Under the pieces are notes generated by a model, which saw only the letters and a program-made list of their open reading frames with translations, was not told where the DNA came from and did not search any database. The translations under genes and the position numbers were made by a program. Source: Strigomonas culicis (Eukaryota > Euglenozoa > Kinetoplastea > Trypanosomatida > Trypanosomatidae). Taken from it: a stretch of DNA of 61,907 nucleotides. Of this stretch, positions 9,688 to 19,386 are shown piece after piece. Each line of letters begins with the position of its first letter. Position 1 is the first letter of the stretch. The stretch covers positions 1 through 61,907 of the forward strand of contig AUXH01000032.1 in NCBI GenBank assembly GCA_000482145.1, in the 5' to 3' direction.

Positions 9688-10407
9688 TTAAATCCCACCT
9701 TCGCTGTTTGCCGGAACCAAGGCGGTGATGCTGAATTCCAGAGAATTGGGATCCAATTTCATCCGTTCCTCGATAGCCTTAGCAGCAGCCGCAAGAAGGC
9801 TTGGACCGTCCGTGCATTCCCCATGTAGGATAGGCGCGTCCTGGCGGCCGTCCAACTCGAGGCACCGTCCCCCAATGCCAACAAAACACACAAAGTGAAG
9901 GTTGATAGGAGTGTCAATAGGCTGGTGGGCTGTGTCACCCTGCAGAGCGGCGAAGGCGTGCGCCTCATTCAGGGCCTCCATCCCCCCGACAATCACTCCA
10001 ACTTCTTTGTGAGACTGTGGTATGGCATCTCCTCCCAGCACTGCAAGCACACTGTTGGGCGACACAACGCCCAGCGCATCAACATTGTTAATCAGTGCGT
10101 GCAACATACCAATTGTACCGCACGCGTTGCCAACGTACTGCTTGGTGAAAAAGAATTTATTCTTGCTCACGAACTCTTTCGCCTCCTCCTTTTGCTCTTC
10201 TGTTTTTTGACGGCAGTAATCCTCCGTTGCTTTGGAGATGGGATACACAAACAGGACCGCCTTCACAGGTTGCGGTACGATCGCCAAGAGCTCCTCTGCT
10301 GTGCCGAACACATCTGTGAACTCGAGGAGAGGTTCCGCAACGCCAAGCATTTTGACGTATGCGTTCATAACGGCAGGATTGTTCTCGAGAGGCAACCACA
10401 TGGCCAT
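9688..10407 (-). CDS. Ubiquitin carboxyl-terminal hydrolase, UCH (C12) family
   Basis: The 239-residue product is a cysteine protease that releases ubiquitin from small C-terminal adducts, of the UCH-L3 type (about 230 residues). The full catalytic set is visible: oxyanion Gln90 (FFTKQ), nucleophile Cys96 in GNACGTIG, His171 in NLHFVCFVG and Asp186 in LELDGR. There is no long C-terminal extension, so it is the short L1/L3 class rather than UCH37/BAP1. The frame offers ATGs at 10407 and 10401; the second gives MWLPLENNPAV, also typical of the family start. Expected cytosolic. A likely acceptor lies near 10494. Confidence 0.93.
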   Translation of the reverse strand: MAMWLPLENNPAVMNAYVKMLGVAEPLLEFTDVFGTAEELLAIVPQPVKAVLFVYPISKATEDYCRQKTEEQKEEAKEFVSKNKFFFTKQYVGNACGTIGMLHALINNVDALGVVSPNSVLAVLGGDAIPQSHKEVGVIVGGMEALNEAHAFAALQGDTAHQPIDTPINLHFVCFVGIGGRCLELDGRQDAPILHGECTDGPSLLAAAAKAIEERMKLDPNSLEFSITALVPANSEGGI

Positions 10408-10923
10408 GCTTACACGTTTTTTTTTTCTTTTACCTTTTCGGTTTTTAGTCTTGTCACGACAAATGGAGTATACTGAGAATTAAACAAACTGAAACTGATA
10501 TCCAAGCGAGTAATAAAAAAAAAAGGAGACAAGGCGCCAAAAAATCGCCCATAAAGAACGCAGGAAGGGACGTGAATTGAATCAATTCGTATAGCACAAG
10601 AAGCAGAAAATCAGATGTACAGACATAAGCGAAAAAAGGGAAGGGCTGGGGGCATGTACACTCGGCTCTCACTACTCAGAGAAAGTGTCTTTTCTTTTGC
10701 AATCAAATGCAAAAGACAGTACGAAACACAAAACAGAATATAAACACAAGAAGACATGAAATAACACATACAAACAAACAAAAATGTATATACATATACT
10801 CTATACTCTAAATATTTCTTTTTTTTCTTTTTTTAGCAAAAAAAAAAGAAAAAAACGCACGTGCTGTATTCCTTCGTCGTTTGAGTCACGTGCACCCGAT
10901 TGTGTCAAACTATACATACATAT
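10408..10923 (-). other. Intergenic region, no gene seen
   Basis: The UCH leader appears to be about 87 bases, from an AG near 10494-10495 preceded by a T run (10511-10522 on the minus strand), and contains an A-rich stretch just before the start codon. Several more A/T homopolymers near 10820-10855 lie in the presumed 3' region of IFT144. Confidence 0.5.
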
Positions 10924-13900
10924 TTACAGTAAATTCTTTATTTCATCCCCATCTATTTTCAGGACCTTGTTAATATCCATCGAGGCATCACACATAGGAC
11001 ATGTCGACACTTCCCGCAGTCTGAGGCACAACTGTGAGTAAATGGCTGGAAAGGAACAGCACGGCGTCAGTGTAAAATCGGACTTCAAAACGTGCTTGCC
11101 CGTTACAATGCAGAAGGGAAGTGTATTCTTGCAGGCTCCGCAGTCCAACTCTGTTTCCGCAACGGGAGCATCGCAAATGGGGCAGGGCGAGAGCGTCTCG
11201 ACAGGGTCGACCATCTCATCCTTGCCGCGACGGCGAACGACACCTTCAATCTTCTTTCGGTTCTTCTCACTCAGTTCGGTGCGGTACTTCTCATTTTGGA
11301 TAAGAACGCACGCAAACTCAAAGGCAGACTTCTTAAAGTGAGATTTGAGGCACTGAAGAACAGTCGTGGTCAGAATGGTCGACACGTGCTTGGGGAAGCG
11401 CTGAATGTTGTGCGCCACACGCAGCAGCATGCGGCAGGCGGTCATCTCGTCTTTCATTACCTTGAGTGTGTCCTTCACAATGATGTAGGAGTGCAGAATC
11501 ATCATAGTCCGCTTCAAATCGTTCGGCACACGCAGGTTCTTCTCGCGCAGAATCTTGCAAGACTCCACCAGGGTTTTATGGGCACTTTTATAGTTGCCCA
11601 GTTCCTGTTCCTTTGACGCAATGATAACAGACGTCTTCGCGGCCTTCTCGTAGCTGCCAAGCGCCATGTACAGCTTGAAGATATATGAGGGGTCTTTCGG
11701 CTCTCCGTCCGTCTCCCCCATGAGGTAGTCAATCAATTTGTTTGTCAGCGCGTCATTCCGCGCGAGGCCGACCACCTCCACCGCCTTCTCAATATCCTCC
11801 GGCTCACCCGCCTCGAGATACTTCTTCAGCGCCATGGGAAAGTCTCCGGAGATGTGGTAGTACAAGCCCGCTTGCCCGGCCTTGTTCAAGCCTTCGTAGT
11901 ACTGCGCGATGGCGAGATAGTCGGGTTGCTGTGCCAGAGGTGCCACACCGTCTTTGAGAGCGGTTTGCGCCAGCAGGGCACTCTCGTAATTGAACACGCA
12001 GTTGTGCTGCTTCGCCAGTTCGAAGGCTTCCTGCGTCGACTTGGCCAGAACGAGGAACTCCACAGCGGTGCTAAACTCACCCTTCTTCTTACAGGTTTTG
12101 GACACTAGTGAGGCCGCATTGGCCGAACGCGTCTTGCGCACAATCACGTAGGCGCCGTGGAGGTCATTCAATTTGTCCACCTTGAGCCGCACCACATTAT
12201 CCCAGTCCTCGGCCTGTGTGTAGGCCTCCAGCGCCTCCGCAAATGCCCCCTCATTTTCCTTCGCCTGAGCGTACTTACCGATGATGTTGCGCGACTCGAT
12301 TTGGGGCAAGAGTCGCCCGGCCGCTTTCAGGTTGTGGCTCTTCTCGATAAACAGCGTTGCCGCCTTTTCAATGTCGCCGGCTTTTTCGTACAACTGGGCT
12401 GCCTCCTCAAACTTGCTTGCATCCTCGCACAGCTTCGCGCACTCCGCTGCAAACTCCTTGCTCTCCGACTGCATCGCAATGCTCACACCCTCCTTCACAT
12501 TACCGATGCGGATACTGCACCGGCCCGTCCCCTCAAGACAGAGTTGGTTGTGCTGATTTGCCTCATCGACCGCTGCGGTGAGCTGTGTACCCGCGTGCCC
12601 AGTTGGTATACTACGTTTTCCATTCTTGTACATGTCGAGTGCCTTTGCATAGTCACCGCGGTACTCCAGCTGCTGTGCATATTCCTTGGAGATGACCGGT
12701 ATCTGGTCTGGCGCGAGGTCCTTCGCGAGGGTCAGGGCAGGCTCCCACTGCATAAAGTCGCGACGCATTTCCAAGGCGCAGATCGGTCGCGACGAGCGCA
12801 GAAAGTAACTCTGCGCGTCCTTGTAGTATCCCATAATCATCGACACGTGGCCAACCAACAAGTTCTTTTCGTGGATGTGCTTGATTTTCTCGAGAAAAAG
12901 AACCAGACTCGGCTGCGACAGTTGACGGTACACGCGAATAGCCAGTTCCACGTCCAACATATGCAGCGCTTTAATCGCGAGATCCTCCGCCTCTTGGAGC
13001 GATGAAATGTTCTGAGAAGCCCACCGGAGACGGTTGAGTGAAAAGTTGTTGTAAAAAGCATCCGAGCTGGGCATCCTGCTCGTGATGTCTGTGTGCGAGC
13101 GAAGCGGAACCGTCTGTAAGCTTCCCGTGGACGACTGGCACATCACACTACCGGACAGCAAGCACAGGGGCTTCAATTCGGGTCCGAGAGGGGTCGTCAA
13201 GTTGTCGTTGCGCGTGTCACGGATGAGGATGGATTCACACGTCGAGCCGAGCCGGCTATGTGGAACACAGACAAACGTCACAAACTCATTTGCGTCGTAC
13301 GTCACAAAAACAGTGGAATCGCCCTGATCCCACAGCACGTTTTTGTGATCCGGCACGTGCCCCTCCGCCAAACTAGCGACGTCTGTGATGGGGTTGAACA
13401 CATAAAGAGCGTTGTTCTCGTCCATGTAGGCGACGCGCGTGCACATAGGGTTCGGGAACGCTCGCTTGATCCCGGGTCGAGCGCTCTGGGCAACCGTCTG
13501 AAGGTTCTGCAAGGTAATGACACAGACCTCGTTGTTTGTTACGTACATGAAAAGAGGCTCCGAAATGCCGACCGCAACCACGGTACCACTGTTCCTCCCC
13601 TCGGGGAGAGAGAGCGACGCTGCGCCGCCTTCGCGAATGCTGTGCAGCTGCACACGGCCCCCAAACAAGACCGCCGCAAAGCAAGACGACACCTTGACAT
13701 CTTGAATAGCCGCGGGGTAGTCCACCTTTCGCACGAGCTTCGACTGTGTTTCCTGTGGCGTCGCGTCTGTGCCTTGTGGCTCACTCAGCTGTGGCATCGA
13801 ATTCGGGATGTAGTACTCATAGTAGTAAACGGATTTGTTCACGACCACGGCGAGCATACCCATGCCGGCGCCCATCATCTCCGGTTGGGCGTCGATCGGA

Positions 13901-15051
13901 ATAGTGCACAAGACTTTGCCCTCTCGCACGTTCTTCACACCGACGAGCAGTGGCGAGATGAGGTAGAAGAGCAGAATACCACACACCGCATTCACACTCA
14001 TTGTCTTGAGGGTGAACGAAAGAATGCTCCCACTTTCACGGGCAGCGACCACTGTTTGGCCATCCGGGCTCCACCGAAGCTGCACAACAGTGTCACTCGA
14101 CGCGAGATCAATGCCGTTCTCCTTAATCTGAGACAAGGCGTCACCCATCCTGTTGTACATACGGATTCCTTCCTGTGTGGCAACCGCACCTAGACCGCTG
14201 CCCTCACCGAAGGAAATCACCTGCACCGGCGCTTTGGATGCCTTCACGGAGTTGCACAGATTCAGTTCATTGTTTCGCAACACGGCGAGGCCCACGGTAC
14301 CGGAGGAAAACCCAATCATAAAGGAGGTGTCGGACGCTTTTTTAAACGTTGCGATGGACCCCAGTGATGGATCAAATTGGGCGGAGAATGTCTCTTTCTT
14401 TCGCAAGTCGAATAGCTCCAAGCCATTGCCGATATTGACAACGGCCATTCGGATGCCACTCATTTGCGGTGTCCCCTTTGCTTCCATCAAGCTCATGGCT
14501 CGCCCCGTGCCCTTTATGGTATAGCTCTGCACAACCGTACCTTGCGCATCAATGACGGTCAATTGCTTATCTTGACTTAGTGTTACCAAAGAAGGTGCCG
14601 AGGACAATTTGGTCCATGCAAAGGAAATGATCTTGTTAGCGATACTGGACGTAACAGGCACCTTTTTTTGCGTTACGCGATTACAAATCACGATCATGCC
14701 CTTTTCATTTCCCACCGCGAGCAGGGTACCATCCGCGGACCATTTGAGGCAGCACAGGTCTGTGAAGCCGACGTCAATGAAATCAACCTTCTTTGTCCTG
14801 TAATTATACAACCCAACGGAGGACGAGCCGCTGGTGATAATCGCCAAGGTGTCCATCGTGCCATCCCACGCCATGTCCATCACGTTGGCAAGAGCGAACT
14901 GGTAGTCCACGACCCCCTTACGATTAAAAACTACCACCTTCCCCTTACTCCCCGCAATTGCCAAGAGGTTGCTCAGTGGGTGCCACGCAAGAACAACATC
15001 TCCCTTTCCGAGAGTGTCCCCACTAATATCAAACTGCTTGGTGATGCCCAT
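10924..15051 (-). CDS. IFT144: Intraflagellar transport protein IFT144 (WDR19 orthologue)
   Basis: The 1375-residue product is the large IFT-A complex subunit needed for retrograde intraflagellar transport and membrane protein entry to the flagellum. Seen: an N-terminal WD40 region that follows the WDR19 pattern (VVLAWHPLSNLLAIAG, VFNRKG, VMDMAWD, LKWSADGTLLAVG, IGFSSG); a second beta-propeller from about residue 370, entered by LLFYLISPLLVGVKN, which matches the SVYLTKLP-type junction of WDR19; long TPR-like helical repeats (about 650-1250); and a Cys-rich C-terminus with CPIC, CGAC, CC and CPMC pairs. Family length is about 1340. The frame extends two codons to a GTG; the ATG at 15051 is taken. 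Acceptor near 15100. IFT122 and IFT140, its close relatives, fit less well. Confidence 0.9.
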   Translation of the reverse strand: MGITKQFDISGDTLGKGDVVLAWHPLSNLLAIAGSKGKVVVFNRKGVVDYQFALANVMDMAWDGTMDTLAIITSGSSSVGLYNYRTKKVDFIDVGFTDLCCLKWSADGTLLAVGNEKGMIVICNRVTQKKVPVTSSIANKIISFAWTKLSSAPSLVTLSQDKQLTVIDAQGTVVQSYTIKGTGRAMSLMEAKGTPQMSGIRMAVVNIGNGLELFDLRKKETFSAQFDPSLGSIATFKKASDTSFMIGFSSGTVGLAVLRNNELNLCNSVKASKAPVQVISFGEGSGLGAVATQEGIRMYNRMGDALSQIKENGIDLASSDTVVQLRWSPDGQTVVAARESGSILSFTLKTMSVNAVCGILLFYLISPLLVGVKNVREGKVLCTIPIDAQPEMMGAGMGMLAVVVNKSVYYYEYYIPNSMPQLSEPQGTDATPQETQSKLVRKVDYPAAIQDVKVSSCFAAVLFGGRVQLHSIREGGAASLSLPEGRNSGTVVAVGISEPLFMYVTNNEVCVITLQNLQTVAQSARPGIKRAFPNPMCTRVAYMDENNALYVFNPITDVASLAEGHVPDHKNVLWDQGDSTVFVTYDANEFVTFVCVPHSRLGSTCESILIRDTRNDNLTTPLGPELKPLCLLSGSVMCQSSTGSLQTVPLRSHTDITSRMPSSDAFYNNFSLNRLRWASQNISSLQEAEDLAIKALHMLDVELAIRVYRQLSQPSLVLFLEKIKHIHEKNLLVGHVSMIMGYYKDAQSYFLRSSRPICALEMRRDFMQWEPALTLAKDLAPDQIPVISKEYAQQLEYRGDYAKALDMYKNGKRSIPTGHAGTQLTAAVDEANQHNQLCLEGTGRCSIRIGNVKEGVSIAMQSESKEFAAECAKLCEDASKFEEAAQLYEKAGDIEKAATLFIEKSHNLKAAGRLLPQIESRNIIGKYAQAKENEGAFAEALEAYTQAEDWDNVVRLKVDKLNDLHGAYVIVRKTRSANAASLVSKTCKKKGEFSTAVEFLVLAKSTQEAFELAKQHNCVFNYESALLAQTALKDGVAPLAQQPDYLAIAQYYEGLNKAGQAGLYYHISGDFPMALKKYLEAGEPEDIEKAVEVVGLARNDALTNKLIDYLMGETDGEPKDPSYIFKLYMALGSYEKAAKTSVIIASKEQELGNYKSAHKTLVESCKILREKNLRVPNDLKRTMMILHSYIIVKDTLKVMKDEMTACRMLLRVAHNIQRFPKHVSTILTTTVLQCLKSHFKKSAFEFACVLIQNEKYRTELSEKNRKKIEGVVRRRGKDEMVDPVETLSPCPICDAPVAETELDCGACKNTLPFCIVTGKHVLKSDFTLTPCCSFPAIYSQLCLRLREVSTCPMCDASMDINKVLKIDGDEIKNLL

Positions 15052-15632
15052 CGCCACAGGTATTTGTTTTTTTATTTTTGCAAGTTTAATGCAGATGCTC
15101 TAATCAGTGAAAGAATTTAGAGAAAAAAAAAGGTATAAACAGTAAACGAAAAGAAAAACAAGGTACAAAAAAATGCTAATGAGCGTTAATAACAAGATCA
15201 GGAATGAAGAATAACAGGAAAAAACAATCAGCACGAGAAGAGTAAAGGGAGTGAAAGGCAACAGCCGAATACTGCGGTATGAAATAGCACTACATCTCTG
15301 AACTGAGACACGAAACCAAAAGGTAAATAAACAAAATGAAAATTGTTAAGGAAGCACATGAAGCAAGATCAACATGCATAGGTGCATTACTTATGCGTTT
15401 ATGTATGTATGTGCACACCTACACGACAAAATGCTGAAGTGTGACATACAGATGTGAACGGGATGAATCAAAACGTGATACAGAGTACACAGACGCACAC
15501 ACACAAAGACACGCAAAGAAGTGTGGCGTGAACAAACAAAAGAAAGAAGAAAAAGAACAGAAAGTAAACAATTCAAGGACAAAGGGAGAGTATCTTGCAC
15601 AAAAACGTCCCTGTCCAGTGGTATGAATGGGT
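15052..15632 (-). other. Intergenic region, no gene seen
   Basis: Pyrimidine-rich minus-strand stretch at about 15108-15134 ends in AG near 15100, a likely acceptor for IFT144. The rest is AT- and A-rich spacer. A 92-residue open frame at 15391-15669 overlaps the carrier gene and has no family resemblance. Confidence 0.5.
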
Positions 15633-16535
15633 TTACGTGCTCTCCTTTTTCTTCTCTACCACATCCCATAGGTGGTTCACTTGCTCATAGGACGCAAACA
15701 ACACAGCGTTCCCGGGAAAGGCACGAAAAGCGGTGATCGGGTAGCCGCGAAAGAAGCCTCTCACACCCTCCGTCTTATACAGCCGTGAGCAGCATTGTCT
15801 AAAATTAAGTTTGAGATAATCCGACTTCATCGTCTGCTGTTTTGTCTTGATCGCATCAATGGGGTACATGGAGGTCCAGAAAGCGACTCCCGCGCAGCCC
15901 CCACTGCAGAGCGGTAGCATGGGCGAGGAGTCGTGGTACGCGTGCCCTGGCGGCACAAAAGAGCGCATGAGAAAGTGATATACTAGAAAGTAGCAGCAGC
16001 AGCCGATCGCCTCGCGGAGTGTCATGGCCACATGACCCCGGTAGAGCCCAGGGAGCCCTCTCTTTTTTACAGTGATCTCAAAGCATTGGAAGGAGTTCTT
16101 GTAGACACGCTCGGCTGGGGGAAGTGTGTTTTGTATCTGCATTTTGCACTTAATGAGGTCAGTGGGCGTGAGGACGAGCGCCACTACCACCCCTGTCGCA
16201 GCGCCACCCACGGCAACTACCGGATACGGCTCGGTATCGGTGGGAGCGACCCTGTCGTAGGCTAATTTCTGAAATTTTTCTGTAACCGAGCGGTAACTGA
16301 GAAACATTACTGCGTCTTCGATTGCACCGCCCAGTACAGGGGCGGGAAGCCCTCTGAAGAACCCGTTCACAACTCCTTCATCCAGGGCAATTCGTTTGAC
16401 GCACTGCCACAAAGACTGCTTAGTGCCTCCATCTTGCATCCGTACCTTAATTGTGTCCATGGGGTACTCAATTGCCGTGGACAGTGCACCAGCGACGGAG
16501 CCCGCCACGATCTCGCGGATGTCCTCGTTATCCAT
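15633..16535 (-). CDS. Mitochondrial carrier family (SLC25) transporter
   Basis: The 300-residue product has the three tandem repeats of the mitochondrial inner-membrane carrier family. The signature PxDxxK motif occurs three times: PMDTIKVRMQ (Pro25), PTDLIKCKMQIQ and PIDAIKTKQQ, each with downstream Gly and aromatic residues (FFRGLPAP, LYRGHVAM, FFRGYPIT). Six membrane helices are expected. The substrate is not clear from sequence; the substrate-contact helix of repeat two contains REAIG, loosely like carnitine/ornithine-type carriers, which is only a suggestion. The open frame begins 11 codons earlier at a GTG; the ATG at 16535 follows a good acceptor near 16562 and gives MDNEDIREIVAGSVAG, a typical carrier N-terminus. 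Confidence 0.9.
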   Translation of the reverse strand: MDNEDIREIVAGSVAGALSTAIEYPMDTIKVRMQDGGTKQSLWQCVKRIALDEGVVNGFFRGLPAPVLGGAIEDAVMFLSYRSVTEKFQKLAYDRVAPTDTEPYPVVAVGGAATGVVVALVLTPTDLIKCKMQIQNTLPPAERVYKNSFQCFEITVKKRGLPGLYRGHVAMTLREAIGCCCYFLVYHFLMRSFVPPGHAYHDSSPMLPLCSGGCAGVAFWTSMYPIDAIKTKQQTMKSDYLKLNFRQCCSRLYKTEGVRGFFRGYPITAFRAFPGNAVLFASYEQVNHLWDVVEKKKEST

Positions 16536-16970
16536 CAGTAATAAAGAAGCACGTTCTGCAACTACCACACGAAGAAAGGCAAAAAAAAAATGAACAAAGG
16601 GTCAAACAATGCAACCCAGTATGTATAATGTATGATGAGTTGTTTTTTCTTTCCTGTGCTTCTTTTTTCGATAGATAAATACATGCATGGTTACCATCCC
16701 GTAGATAGAAGTGTGGAGAATAAAAGAGAGAATAATACAAAAAGACTAGTGTCACGTTTTCAGTGAGAGTGACATCCGCAAAGAGGAGACCATAAGTACC
16801 AAGTGAAGGAAGAACATTTCCTCTGCTATTATGGTTGGAAAAAAAAAGGATCATAATATATATATTACCAAGAATTAAGTACAATATTAACAGTTTTTTT
16901 TTTTTGCAATGCCATTCGATGGCTTTTCGGTCGCATACCGTCAGATTTTTTCTATTATGGTTCTTATTAT
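16536..16970 (-). other. Intergenic region, no gene seen
   Basis: Minus-strand pyrimidine tract at about 16570-16590 is followed by AG at 16562-16563, the likely acceptor for the carrier gene. The remaining spacer has A runs near 16842-16849 and 16894-16904 and is presumably 3' untranslated region of the CID-protein gene. Confidence 0.5.
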
Positions 16971-18986
16971 TTATAAACCCACTTTTCGCTCCGTTGTCGC
17001 AGGTGCATTCGTAGATGCGTTTCCATACATATCCGCATAAGCGGCTTTCTGTGACTGCGCCCCGTCAGTCTTCAGAATACGCCGAAGCACCATGGGTGGC
17101 GCCGTCCGCATTCGATGCTGGAGCCGCTTCGTGTCTCGCTCAAAGCCGGCGGTGAACAGCGTCTCCGCAGTGTCCACAGGAGGTGCGAACGTGAAGGCAG
17201 GCGCCTCGTCGTCCGAGAACTCATCATCCTCGCCGCTCGGCTCATCCTCGCTGTCCACTTCACTCTCGCACAGGAGAAAGCCGGGGTATTCGTTGTATAA
17301 GCTGATACGGGGATCTGCAGGGCGGGGCGGCGGATTGAAGGCCGGGTAAACCTTGTCGCTAAACCGACCACACATGTCAATGATATCGCCCATCTCAATC
17401 CATGCAATGGGCAGTCGGTGTACATTGCGACCCACCGTCCGAAAGACGTAGGCGACACTGTCGTCCTGCTCTGTGACAACAGCGTCTTTCATTTCCGTGA
17501 CACCTTTGTTAGCTAGCCATGCTTCGCGAATAAGGCGCAGTGCCTTCAGCATGGGCGCAAATTGCTTCGTCGACGCGAGACGGAAGCGCTGAATTTTGCC
17601 AGATTCCTCAATACTTTCCGCGAAGCACTCAAGATGAAACGCATTGAGCCGCCTCGTGTGATGCTTCTCGAGCTCCTTGATGAGCACATTGGACCAGAAA
17701 GCGAGCACCGCTACGGGCCCGCGCCCCTGGTAGTTTCCCTGAAGGCCCAGTGCAATCTGCGCAGTGATGCACTTGCGGCAGTGCTCATGCCGCGCAAAAT
17801 TGCGGCCCCTCACGACTTTGGAACAGTGCGGGCACGTCATGCGCTCCCAGGTAGTGTCGTCCGACTCGTTGCGGTCACCTGTCAGGCGCACCACCCACAC
17901 ATCCTTCTCCACCCGCAGTCGGAAGGTTGGGGTGTGAATACTGATGAACTGCCGCACATCACCAAACTCAGCCACCACTTCCCGGCTCGCCAGCGTGGAA
18001 AGGCGTGTAATCAGTACGTCCAGCTCCACCGCCCCACCGCACGCAGCAATGGCATTACGCAGAAAGCGAACACCGAGTGGGAAATTGCCGCGCTTCACGC
18101 CAAACTCGTCTCGCGGCAGCTCCAGCGGCATGATGATATCCGAGAAGTCCGGTGCATCCGACCGCGCTGCGGTGACGCTGCTCTCCGCTAACTCCGCCTT
18201 TGTGTTCCGTATAGAGTTCAGCAACTGCTGTTCCTGTCGACGATCCTGCTCTTCGCGGTTCTTGTCCATCACCTCCCGGAGCCGTTTGCGCCGTGCATCC
18301 TCATACTTCTTCGCATAATCAGACGGTAGGGCCTGCATGTAGCCTTCAGGTGCATCTGCGTCCTTGCGCAGCTCAGGAACCGCTATCTCCACCGGCTTTA
18401 CGGGGGCGTAGCTGCTGGCCACGGCCATCGACATTTGACTGTCAATCGTCTTCACCTGCAGTCTATGCTTTTGACTCGCCGTTCGTTCCACCTTGATGGC
18501 CTTCGTCACAAAGGCGCCTGCACTCCGCAGCGCGGTCGACCGAACCGCAAGTGCGCTAGAGCTTGCGGGGCTCGGCGCGACGCGCTCCACTCCCTGGGGC
18601 GCCGTGCCGTCCACTTTGAGCTGCATCAGTATTAATGACACCATCGGTGCGCCAAAGAGAACGCTGACAGAGGTTTTGAGAAGCGAGATAAAGTCGTCCC
18701 ACTCGTTAGAATCCGGCAGCGGGGCGTATTTGGTCGCCATACTAATCAATTTTGATCGCAGGGCGTCAAGGAACACCGTGTGCTGCTTGGCCAGGCGGTC
18801 CACCAAAAACCACAACGCCAGGCGCTGAGCACCTGAAGAAAGTGCAAGTGTGTTTGACACTGCATCTAGAATCTCGGCAACATGCCCCAAGTGCGCTTCA
18901 CTCTGCAGCGCAATGGACTCAATCTCAGCGTGCGCAGTCTCATTTGTTATGGAGCTAATGGTGTCGCAAACCGCTGAGAGCTGCAT
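16971..18986 (-). CDS. CID-domain protein with C2H2/C-type zinc finger
   Basis: The 671-residue product begins with an all-helical region (about residues 5-120) that fits a CTD-interacting (CID/ENTH-like) domain: LALWFLVDRLAKQHT, then FLDALRSKL and a helix leading to FISLLKTSVSVLFG. A charged coiled segment (225-265, DARRKRLREVMDKNREEQDRRQEQQ) is followed by a compact winged-helix-like unit (about 297-368) and a zinc finger, CPHC at 385-388 with His400, His402, Cys403 and Cys406. The C-terminus is acidic around residue 590 (EVDSEDEPSGEDDEFSDDE). CID plus zinc finger recalls Pcf11 of the mRNA cleavage/termination machinery, but the order and finger type differ, so function is inferred only. 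Acceptor near 19019. Confidence 0.75.
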   Translation of the reverse strand: MQLSAVCDTISSITNETAHAEIESIALQSEAHLGHVAEILDAVSNTLALSSGAQRLALWFLVDRLAKQHTVFLDALRSKLISMATKYAPLPDSNEWDDFISLLKTSVSVLFGAPMVSLILMQLKVDGTAPQGVERVAPSPASSSALAVRSTALRSAGAFVTKAIKVERTASQKHRLQVKTIDSQMSMAVASSYAPVKPVEIAVPELRKDADAPEGYMQALPSDYAKKYEDARRKRLREVMDKNREEQDRRQEQQLLNSIRNTKAELAESSVTAARSDAPDFSDIIMPLELPRDEFGVKRGNFPLGVRFLRNAIAACGGAVELDVLITRLSTLASREVVAEFGDVRQFISIHTPTFRLRVEKDVWVVRLTGDRNESDDTTWERMTCPHCSKVVRGRNFARHEHCRKCITAQIALGLQGNYQGRGPVAVLAFWSNVLIKELEKHHTRRLNAFHLECFAESIEESGKIQRFRLASTKQFAPMLKALRLIREAWLANKGVTEMKDAVVTEQDDSVAYVFRTVGRNVHRLPIAWIEMGDIIDMCGRFSDKVYPAFNPPPRPADPRISLYNEYPGFLLCESEVDSEDEPSGEDDEFSDDEAPAFTFAPPVDTAETLFTAGFERDTKRLQHRMRTAPPMVLRRILKTDGAQSQKAAYADMYGNASTNAPATTERKVGL

Positions 18987-19386
18987 CTGGTCTTCTCTTT
19001 TGAACGGAACACAGAGAACTCGGCGAAGAAAGGGGGAAACGAAAAACAGAAGGGACGGCGCAACTTAAATGATCGCAAATCCAATACGAACCGAATGGAT
19101 CTCTCTCAAAAGAAACTACAAACCGCCCAATAAAGATAAGAAACCACAAGAGAAAAAAAAGGGAGAAGAAAATGAAATAGAAATAACAATAGTAGAGAAT
19201 AACAACACTATCAACGAACCGTGTTAATTATAATACATAGACTTACAAAGGCGCAAAAAAAAAAAAACATGAATGTGTTTGTCCGCACTCGTGCATTATT
19301 TCGAAAAAAAAAAAGCAAACGTCGACTACACAAACAAACAAACAAATACAAAAAGCTACAAACATACATAGCTTTAAACACAGTCC
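18987..19386 (-). other. Intergenic region, no gene seen
   Basis: A strong minus-strand pyrimidine tract (about 19023-19056) runs into AG at 19019-19020, the likely acceptor for the CID-protein gene. A runs at 19256-19267 and 19303-19313 lie in the 3' region of the phosphatase gene. Confidence 0.5.
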
